From positions 1 to 21,063 of the forward strand of contig MU617163.1 in NCBI GenBank assembly GCA_025201705.1: a DNA stretch of 21,063 nucleotides. Reading direction: 5' to 3'. Source of the stretch: Dissophora ornata. Its lineage: Eukaryota; Mortierellomycota; Mortierellomycetes; Mortierellales; Mortierellaceae. The notes below the pieces were generated by a model that had not been told where the DNA came from, did not search any database, and saw only the letters and a program-made list of their open reading frames with translations. Positions 10,551 through 18,820 of the stretch are shown one piece after another. The position numbers and the translations under genes were made by a program. Position 1 is the first letter of the stretch. Each line of letters begins with the position of its first letter.

Positions 10551-10664
10551 AAAATTTCACCTGCACTGCTGTTCATGCAGAACCGGTGGTCGAATACGAG
10601 TATCGTTCTTGGAAACCCGTCGCAGGGTGACACTGCAGGAAAGAGCATGAACTCTGCTTTGTGA

Positions 10665-10976
10665 TCCGGATATGGAGAGCCGTGGTCTGAAGTCCTGCGG
10701 CGCTCTGCGGTCCACTTCGATTTTTGCCCTCTACTTCTTGAACGCCTACCGTTCAGGTCCACAGGTTTCGACGAGAAGTCCCTGACAGCAGGAAGACTGG
10801 AAATTTTACTTTCCTGTAGTCACGCGCTGCGGAGAAATAGCCTGACTTGGAGAGTCGATGACTGGCTGGCTACTTGGGTCAACAGCATTTTCACAGGCGA
10901 GGTGGTCCCTGAAGCGACCTGCCCCCGTTGCAGGCGAAACAATGCACTGTGTCGCGTGCAGTTTGCATATGTCTGA
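10665..10976 (+). pseudogene. Start-less coding-like frame with Cys-x2-Cys motif
   Basis: An open frame of 103 codons between a TGA at 10662 and a TGA at 10974, with no ATG. Composition is coding-like, G/C at many third positions, with text such as RLEILLSCSHALRRNSLTW, WRVDDWLATWVNSIFTGEVV and TCPRCRRNNALC. Upstream of the TGA the same frame reads SIVLGNPSQGDTAGKSMNSA, which is loosely like a decayed P-loop (GKS present, leading Gly misplaced). It could be a pseudogene fragment. The opposite strand is also partly open, and I recognise no family. Confidence 0.3.
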
Positions 10977-11431
10977 AGAGGGACATGATTAGGTGTCACC
11001 TCGTTAGCAGAAAGCAATATGGAGTATACACAAAATAACAAAAGCTATCTGGCTACCAAGCACAAGTTAAATGAAAGCATGGCGATGGGCCGTAGGTGCC
11101 AAATGACGAAGAGGCTGCTCGTTTACATAATGGTCTCTCAGCATGCTTGATGTGGTCTATCAACAACAAACAATCGAACCAATGCGAGCATTACAGCTAT
11201 GTCATCCGTCGCCCCCCTTGCCCAAAATCATATTCATGTGCGCCTTCTCTGGCATCCGTCTTCATCTCCAGCTTCCACGCTCCACGCCCAACCCCACAGG
11301 GCGAGTGTTGTTTCCGAGTCTAAATGTGGGTGGGGTGGGTTTGTGTTTGTTTTCTAAATGTTTTGCTTCTCCACTCGCATGCGGCTCTTTATGAACCATA
11401 AATTACACCCACCATACGCCGATGATCGAGC
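10977..11431. other. Intergenic DNA, nothing assigned
   Basis: No convincing open frame on either strand. Short overlapping frames near 11096-11394 have no motifs. Confidence 0.5.
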
Positions 11432-11489
11432 GAGTAAGTAACTGACATTTCTCTATAATGGAGTAAGTAACTGACATTTCTCTATAATG
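11432..11489 (+). repeat. Perfect 29-bp tandem duplication
   Basis: Two identical adjacent 29-bp units (11432-11460 and 11461-11489) beginning GAGTAAGTAACTGACATTTC and ending TCTATAATG. There is no mismatch and no spacer, which suggests a recent replication slippage or repair event. Confidence 0.97.
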
Positions 11490-11611
11490 TATTCAATAGA
11501 TCATCATGTTCCTTCAGTTAATACAAAGGGGTGGTGTGAATGGGGCTAGGCTGGCTTGGCTGGTCTACAGGGACATGAATACATTATAAGTAATATCTCT
11601 TTTCATATTTC

Positions 11612-11648
<37 letters not shown>

Positions 11649-12871
11649 TTCTTCTTCTTTCTTCGCTCTCCGTCTTCTTTCTTCGCTCTCTGTCTAATTC
11701 ATTTCCACGACAACCAACCTCATCCAACGATCAGCAGTATCCTCGCCAGCTCAACCTCAGCACACCCCGAAACAAAGCAACATACAGAACTGCAGGACAC
11801 ATTACAATCTCCCGCACCGCCCCCCAGCTTTTCTCATCTTCCACTCTTCAACTTCGCCTCGGAGTTTTCGACCTTCACGTCAACACACCTATTTGGATTA
11901 CGGTCTTTGCTGGATTTTCAGAGCAGCATTCGAGGCTGTTCAATAACGTAAGAATTTCATCTATCCTGACGACTGTTGTTCCTGATCACGCGTCCCTTCC
12001 CGTGGATAATTCTTTGGGTCCCCCATCAGTTTTCTTTTTACGCCTCCACACCCACACTCCGCCCTCTTTTTTTTCTTTCTTTGTGCAATCCTCGGCCTTT
12101 TTTCGATTGTTTGATTTAGTTCCAATGACAACAAAAAAGAGAGATGGGTCCGTGTGCACTCGATCGCTCCCCTTTTCTTGGAAGATCGGCTTCCCAATAC
12201 CTTGCAAACCACTGAGAATGCCAAACCAAAAGCGTCGTTGGCGATGATTGGAGGTTGAACCAAAGCGACACAGGGCAAGAGTAGCAACGATTTCTGTCAG
12301 GGATACAGGGGGCCTTAATTATACTACTGCGCCATGAAAACCCCTGTCCTCTTCATTTGCTCCTTCGCTCATCCTACGACATCCCTCCTCATTTTTTGAG
12401 TCGGTTGAAATATTATTACAGACGCCTGATAGTCTTAGTCAAGGTTGGCCCTTGTTGGCTCTGTCTGAACTGTAAAATGGTGCGGTTGTGCCTGCTTCCC
12501 GGCTCTATCCAACTGGAATCGTTTCCTGTGTGGGATGGAATGGCTGAGAAGAAAAAAAGAGAGCGCAAGAGAAGTAGAGTTCATCGAGGGAACGGGATAA
12601 AGTTTTTATCACGCGCACTTCAGGCAAACCACAGGCGGTGAATTCTTCCCTCCTCCATCTCTTCTCCACTTCCCATTTCTTCTCCTCCTTCTTTACTTCT
12701 CCACTCTCGCTCACAGACCTTCCCTTCACCTTAACCTCGCCACATCATTTGGCGTCTTCAGTCCTCAACTTCCAAACTAACGTTCAGCTGTTTCCCATCG
12801 CTACATTGGCGCCCATAGAAACGATATCTGGCACTCGCTCCACAAAAGCACACAGTACACAGCCAACCGAC
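11490..12871 (+). promoter_or_regulatory. Long upstream region of the kinase-like/ankyrin gene
   Basis: Contains a (TC)n tract at 11617-11643, a 20-bp near-perfect tandem repeat (11654-11673 and 11674-11693), CA-rich UTR-like sequence to about 11947, then a GTAAGAAT donor-like site at 11948. Several pyrimidine-rich acceptor-like sites follow, for example CTCACAG ending at 12716. This pattern fits a long 5' UTR intron ahead of the ATG at 12872, but it is an inference. No TATA box was assigned. Confidence 0.35.
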
Positions 12872-15297
12872 ATGACAGTCGCAGTAACACCAGTCGACCC
12901 AGCAATCGTGCTGACCCTTCAACAAACAATACCGCATATCCCTTTCGAGGAAATCAGTCGAATTGTCTACAACACATACATTCCTGGTCGATTCGACAAG
13001 ATCCATACAGGCCGTTGGAAGGATGAAGACGTGGAACTGAAGCAACCCTTTGGTGATCATGCCACAATCGAAAAGGAGGTACGGCTCCTGCATAAGCTGC
13101 GACATTGCCCACAAATCTTACGTCTACACGGATACACCGTCGAACCCTCAACCTCCATCGCCTATCTCATCGTCCAGCACAATGAGCACGGAACACTGCA
13201 TTCATATCTCCTCAACTTCCACCCACATCTCACTTGGCCAGACCGATACAATCTGGCTTTGGACATTGCTCTCGGCCTTCGTTATCTTCACCACAAGGGC
13301 TGCAGGCATCGTCATCTGCACTCTGCAAGTGTCCTCATCGACACGAATGGCTCAGCAGTGCTATCTGATTTTGGGAACAGCAAGGACTCTGATGTGATTT
13401 CCTCACGAGAACATACCACTCGAATGGCGTACCTTGCACCGGAGAGACTCGCAAAGTCAGGAACGCGATACTCGGTCGAATGCGACATCTACTCTCTCGG
13501 TGTGGTCTTGTGGGAGATTTCGAGCGGCCGACCTCCATACAACGAACTCATCACGCTACAGAACATCCAAAATGGCGCCTTGACCTCTCTGGCACAGAAC
13601 ATTGTTTCGGGTCGCCGCGAGCGTCCAGTCCCTGGCACAGATCCTATGTACGAGGATCTTTATACGAGGTGCTGGCATCCCGACCCTCAGGAACGCCCTA
13701 CACTCGACTGGATTATCCAGACGCTCGGTGTTCTGTTGAAGCAACCATCAGGATTCATCCTTCGTCAACTTGAGGAGTTGAACATCGGTAAGTGTACATT
13801 ATGATCATTCCAAGGACTGACCGAAGACAGTGCTCCAAGTTTTTGTTCTAATGTGAATGATTTCCCATCTTGATTCTAGAAGATGATGAACCCCGGGCCA
13901 TGACGCCATTCGTCAACACATCGAAAGCCTTGAATAGCGTATCAAAGAGCATGTCGATTAAAGTCGGTCATGCACCTTCTCCGGACTATGACCGGGATCC
14001 TAACTACCCTCTCACCAGATCACGCGAACTTACTATGTCTCCTCGAGAACCCGACTACCCTCCACCTCCACCAGCAATGCCTCCACCAATCCCTCCAGTC
14101 TCCCAGAGACGCAAACTCTCGGCCGCCACCTCGTATGCCCCACCTGCGCGTTCCATGTCCATCAGCAGCGGCAGCTCAAGTGGCTCGTCTTCTGGAGCAG
14201 TGGTCCCTGTACTCCCTACAAGGGATGCGCGCCGAGTATCCACAATGACTGGGGTTCACTCATCTGCAGAGCTTCCTCAGTATAATGTGCTACAAAAGCG
14301 ACGTAGTCCACAGACGATCTGGGAGGCGTGTCAAGAAGGAAATGCAGATCTTGCAGAGTGGCACATTCTTACAACCGGTGCTAGCCCCGATGGTTTGGTG
14401 TCACTGCCAGCCTATTCTATGCTGGCTGAGGTCGGACCCATTCACGTTGTGTGCTTTTACCAGCCCGACACGATCCTGGATGTTCTCAAGACCCTTCAAC
14501 GAAACGGCGCCAATATGGATCTCCGCACTACATTGACGAGCCAATCAGCCCTCCACGTCGTTCTCGAGCATGCCACCAACTACAACCTTGCTCTGGAAGT
14601 AGTCAAATACTTCATGTTGGAGTGCAAGCTCAGTGTCAACGAACCCGACAACCGAGGACTAACGCCGTTCCACAAGTACATCAAGAATCCTCATCTGAGC
14701 GACATTGTCTCGGTTGCTGCATCAGAAATGTACACGCTCCTGCGTGAGAAGGGCCAGGCGAACCTGAGTATGGAGTCTCATCATGAGGGCAATGCTCTCG
14801 GGATGACGGCACGCTATCTTCGCGTGGATCTTATGAAGTTGTTCTTGTTGACGGATCTCTCATGCTCAGAACCCAAGAGTTTGGCTTACGCCTGCAACGC
14901 GGTAGAGGCACCCTTGAGCGAAAGTCGCGGTTCAAAGTCAGCACAAGAGCAGTGCCGTACAGTCCTCACAGAATGGAAGGGAGAGCGTGGCGAGAAGAAG
15001 AGAATGGTCATGGCAGAACGGATTCTGGAGCACCAGGGTATCCCCTTATCCACCATCGTCTCGGGGCCGATCGCTTCCTCTCCGGCCCTCACCTCCGCAT
15101 CTGCTTCCACTGGCCCATCCTCAAAGGGTAAGAAGCAAGGGGGCCTCCTGGGCCTTGGCAAATCAGGCAAGGATGCAGCGCCTGGTCCCTTGCCTCCCAA
15201 AATCGCTTCCGAAGTGGATGTTGCGAAGAAGGTTCTGCAGAGCACCTCAGTCAAGCAACGAAAACTCAAGAACTTGATCGCACATTCCGGTTTCTAG
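12872..15297 (+). CDS. Predicted pseudokinase with ankyrin-like repeats
   Basis: Exons 12872-13787 and 13880-15297 give 777 aa. The ATG at 12872 is the first in its open frame. Residues ~28-297 form a tyrosine-kinase-like fold: VELK Lys57, helix C Glu69, DFG (166-168), YLAPE (187-191) and CDIYSLGVVLWE (204-215). The glycine loop is degenerate (IPGRFDKI), the catalytic HRD is HRH (146-148), and the catalytic-loop Asn is Ser153, so phosphotransfer is unlikely and a scaffold or allosteric role is inferred. A disordered linker follows, with a Pro run near 363-380 and a Ser/Gly run near 400. Residues ~451-640 resemble ankyrin repeats (TIWEACQEGNADLAEW, PIHVVCFYQ, SALHVVLEHA, LTPFHKYIKN). The C-terminus is Lys-rich (KKVLQSTSVKQRKLKN). 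Partner and pathway are unknown. The OPT gene follows 428 bp downstream in the same direction. Confidence 0.88.
13788..13879 (+). other. Intron of the pseudokinase gene (92 nt, phase 1)
   Basis: GTAAGT donor and TTCTAG acceptor join G with AA to give ELNI-EDDEP. Reading through would stop at 13802. A weaker AAG acceptor three bases downstream (13882) would remove one residue. Confidence 0.9.
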
Positions 15298-15725
15298 TAA
15301 AACCACACCATCTTCTCCAATATCCCCTCCATCTCCCAACCCGAAAGAAAAGGACCTCAAAACCACGTTGTATATACTTTTGCCCATTTTCTTTCACTTA
15401 TACACAGTATCTATCCACGCACCCCTCCTCGTGGCGACCAAGCTCAATGTACACAATATTAAATAAAAAAAGCAGTTTGGATCGACATGAAAATCGAGCG
15501 GACATATTTGGCGATGACATTTGGTACTTGTTCCCCCTGAAAATCGAAGCGATGTAGTAAACAATGGAATATCGCCTCGTTGTCTTCGTCTCTGCTCTTC
15601 CTTCTTTATATTCGGTGCTCTGCTCTGCTTAACTCTCTCTTATATTCACTCGCTATCCGTTTCCCTATAAAATAACACGCGCCTTTGTTTGAAAGGCGAC
15701 TTGATCTGCAGGACAAAAATAAGCT
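15298..15725 (+). promoter_or_regulatory. Intergenic region: pseudokinase 3' end and OPT promoter
   Basis: AATAAA at 15462-15467, 165 nt past the TAG, is the likely polyadenylation signal of the upstream gene. TATAAAATA at 15666-15674, 51 nt before the OPT ATG, is a good TATA-box candidate for the downstream gene. Confidence 0.6.
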
Positions 15726-18700
15726 ATGCAGCAGCCAGATGAGAAAATCTCAGCAATGGATCAGCAACGAGGCCGTGCACACGGATCCATAGTGAGGGAA
15801 GACCACACAGTTGAGATTATAATGTCTTCCGATGACAGCCCAAATCAACCCCATCCGCCTTCATCGACCCTCTCAACAGACCCCTCAGTCAACATACCAA
15901 CCGTCGAGGACACACGAGAAAAAGTCGAGACAGTAATGGATCAGAAACAAGATATTACTTCCGAGAAAGCTGACGTCGATGACACATCTCCCTATAGCGG
16001 AGCAGGCACTGCATCATCCTACTCTGCCTATTCGCAGACAAAACCGGTGGAGAACATGCTGAACTATGATGTAGAATCGCAATTGTCTTTTGGATCCGAC
16101 GACAATTCACCAATCGAAGAAGTCCGTGCAATTGTACCAGGTATTTTTATTTTGTCAACGTTACGTCCCGAATTCCGTCGTTTGAAGGCAACAATTTTCT
16201 ACCGACTAACTCAAAACTATGCGTCGCATCACACGCGTTCCTTAGTGACCGATGATCCAACAATGCCCACCAACACTTTCCGCATGTGGTTCCTTGCCCT
16301 CTTCTTCACACTTCTGGTCTCCTTCGTCAATCAATTTTTTTACCTTCGCCAAAACCCTATCGCTATCACTTACACCGTTGTCTCTTTGATCACTCTGCCT
16401 ATCGGCCGGTTTATGGCCCGCGTCTTACCTACTCGCCAATTCCACATATTTGGACAGCAGTGCTCTCTCAATCCAGGGCCTTTTAACATTAAGGAGCACG
16501 CCCTGATCGGGACTGCGGTTGCTTGTTGCTCTGGAACGGCGTATGCGGTCGACATTGTGATCCTACAAAAGAAGTATTATAACGACGATCAAGGATTCTT
16601 TGCAGGATTCATGCTCATCCTCACAACTCAAATCACGGGCTTCTCGCTCGCGGGTGTGCTCAGAAAGTTTCTAGTCAAGCCAGCGCATATGATTTGGCCA
16701 GCGAATTTAGTCACCGTCGCGTTGTTCAGGACTCTGCATGAAGGATCCGAGATGCTGGAAGGCAACAACAGCATCCGCAAAGAAAGAAACGGCGGCTCTA
16801 CAAGTTCAGAAGGCAACACGAGGTGGATGAATCGAATGCGGTATTTCGGTTATGTTACAGCAGGTTCATTTATATGGTATTGGTTCCCGAACTACATTTT
16901 CCCGACCCTGACGGCGTTTTCAATCCTCTGTTGGATGAATCCCAAGAACGTTGTTCTCTCACAGCTGACGGGGTCGAATGGGTTGGGGATCGGCACTTTG
17001 TCGTTCGACTGGGCCACTTCAACATCGGCATTAGCACCGCTCGTGACACCCTGGTGGGCCCAGGTCAACATTCTGGTCGGGTTTGTGTTGGTGGCGTGGA
17101 TTATTGCGCCCGCAACATATTATTCTAATCTATGGGACTCAAAACAGTTTCCAATATTGACTGCAGAGCTGTTCAAAGAGGACGGGACAAAGTATAACAC
17201 GTCGATGGTCATGACGAACAACGTGCTGGATCCAGCAAAATACGAGGCTTATGGTCCGCTTCGCATGGACTCCTTTTTCGCACTCACGTAATGTACACAT
17301 AGGCTATACTATCCATTAGTCCGAAACTTTCTCCATGCATGCAGCGCGATACGGTCATTGATCTAATCTTGCACCTTTTTTTTTTTTTTTTTTTTTTTTT
17401 TTGGGTAATTAGATATGGAATCGGGTTTGCAGGATTAACTGCTACATTGACACATGTCATGCTTTACCACGGAAAGGATATCAGGGATCAGTGGAGGGCG
17501 GCTGTTTCAATGGAGGATTGTGATATTCATTCCCGTATGATGATGGAATACAAAGAGGTGCCTCAATGGTAAGGTCCTTCATTTGTGGTACTTCAAGTGG
17601 GCGCAGACATAAGACTTTCGAGCTAATTAGAGAGATTATTTATGGCTAGGTGGTACGCGGCGCTTTTCCTGTTGTCGCTGACATTGTCGATCTTCACAGT
17701 CGTGAAGTGGAACTATCTTCCATGGTATTACCTGGTCATATCGCTCGTGATCGCCTTCATCTTCGCCCTTCCTGTGGGAATCGTCCAAGCGGTTACGAAC
17801 CAGCAGCCAGGATTGAACGTCATTACAGAGTACGTGATTGGATACCTGATGCCGGGGCATCCGATCGCTAATGTGACCTTCAAGGCCTATGGATACATCA
17901 CCAATGTTCAGGCGCTACAATTCACGCAGGATCTTAAGTTGGGCCACTATATGAAAATCCCACCAAGAATCATGTTCTGGGTGCAAGTAGTCTCAAGCGT
18001 TCTAGCCGGTATAGTCAATCTGGCAACGACAGATTGGCTGCTCAAGGCTCAGCCAGATATGTGTACCAAAGCCGGGTACCCATGGACATGCCGCAACACG
18101 AACAGTACGTCTTATCTATTATATTCTCAACGTAATTTAACCCCCCCCCACTTTCAGAAATCGCGTGTTATTCAAGGTCCCTGTACTCCACATTTTTCTG
18201 ATAGCGTTCTACTCCGCGTCAGTGATCTGGGGCGTGATCGGCCCCGGGAGGATGTTTGGAGCCGGATCTCTGTACTCGGTCATTCAATGGGGCTTCGTTC
18301 TTGGAGCCATTCTACCAGTTCCTGTCTGGCTGCTCTGTCGTCGATACCCTAACGTTCAGTTCCTGCACAAAATCCACCTGCCGGTTCTGCTGGCAGCCAC
18401 AAGCGCAATGCCACCCTCACAGGCGTACTTTTACCCGAATGGTATATTTTTAGGGCTTATTTTCATGTGGTATATACGACGCTATTATAATGGGTGGTGG
18501 AAGCGGTATAACTATGTAACCTCCGCAGCAATGGACTCTGGTGTCGCGCTTTCAGGACTTGCGTGCTACTTTTTGTTGCAGGTAAGGGAAAAAAACGACT
18601 GCTAAACATAATCACGCGCTTCACTTCAGTTCGTTCTCCGACAGAGACTGACCACGCTTGTTATCTAGAGCTTGGATATCAACTTCAAGGAGTGGTGGGG

Positions 18701-18758
18701 AGCATCTGAATCGATTGACCACTGTCCCCTGGCAGAGACAAACTATTATGGGAAATGA
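15726..18758 (+). CDS. OPT-family oligopeptide transporter
   Basis: Six exons (15726-16140, 16246-17287, 17413-17568, 17650-18104, 18205-18581, 18669-18758) join in frame to 844 aa, a usual length for fungal OPT proteins. Members import small peptides, in some cases glutathione or siderophore-like ligands, by proton coupling across the plasma membrane. Seen features: an acidic, Ser-rich cytosolic N-terminus (~1-130), the SPIEEVRA motif, then VTDDPTMPTNTFRMWF (139-154), the family hallmark NPGPFNIKEH (214-223), many hydrophobic segments, NQQPGLNVITEYVIGY and MPGHPIANVTFKAYGY in the C-terminal half, FYSASVIWGVIGPGRMFG, and a typical end (INFKEWWG, DHCPLAETNYYGK). Each of the five introns restores conserved sequence. 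The exact substrate cannot be told from sequence. Expression is probably driven from the TATA box at 15666. Confidence 0.95.
16141..16245 (+). other. OPT intron 1: 105 nt, stop-free, multiple of three
   Basis: GTATTT donor, CTAAC branch-like motif at 16205-16210 and CTTAG acceptor. Removal joins AIVP-VTDDPTMP, matching the family. Its length is 35 codons with no in-frame stop, so a retained transcript would still be open. Confidence 0.85.
17288..17412 (+). other. OPT intron 2 with 27-base poly-T
   Basis: GTAATG donor and TAATTAG acceptor; joining AC with A gives FALT-YGIGFAG. The intron contains an uninterrupted T run at 17376-17402, just before the acceptor, acting as an extreme polypyrimidine tract and a likely length-variable site. 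Confidence 0.9.
17569..17649 (+). other. OPT intron 3 (81 nt)
   Basis: GTAAGG donor and GGCTAG acceptor; joining TG with G gives EVPQ-WWYAAL. Confidence 0.9.
18105..18204 (+). other. OPT intron 4 (100 nt)
   Basis: GTACGT donor and CTGATAG acceptor; joining A with CG gives CRNTN-TFYSASVIWG. An earlier TTTCAG at about 18160 is a decoy, because using it leads to a stop within 15 codons. Confidence 0.85.
18582..18668 (+). other. OPT intron 5 (87 nt)
   Basis: GTAAGG donor and TATCTAG acceptor, phase 0, giving YFLLQ-SLDINFKEWW. Reading through would stop shortly after the donor (18603). Confidence 0.9.
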
Positions 18759-18814
18759 ACGCAAGCTTTGATAAGCCCTATTTGATTAGGAAGATCTTGA
18801 AGTTGACAAAAAAA

Positions 18815-18820
18815 AATAAA
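18815..18820 (+). terminator. Polyadenylation signal of the OPT gene
   Basis: AATAAA 57 nt after the TGA, the best candidate cleavage signal for the transporter transcript. Confidence 0.6.

Noticed and set aside
10073..10630. 185-codon plus-strand frame
   Set aside because: Compositionally erratic, crossing A-rich stretches; no motifs. Its last part overlaps a different frame that looks more coding-like.
11556..11951. 131-codon plus-strand frame
   Set aside because: Includes translated TC repeat (Ser/Leu run) and UTR-like sequence; more likely 5' UTR of the kinase-like gene.
12638..12871. In-frame N-terminal extension of the kinase-like gene
   Set aside because: It begins at GTG, has no ATG, and encodes a Ser/Phe/Leu-rich stretch typical of translated pyrimidine-rich UTR. 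The first ATG is at 12872.
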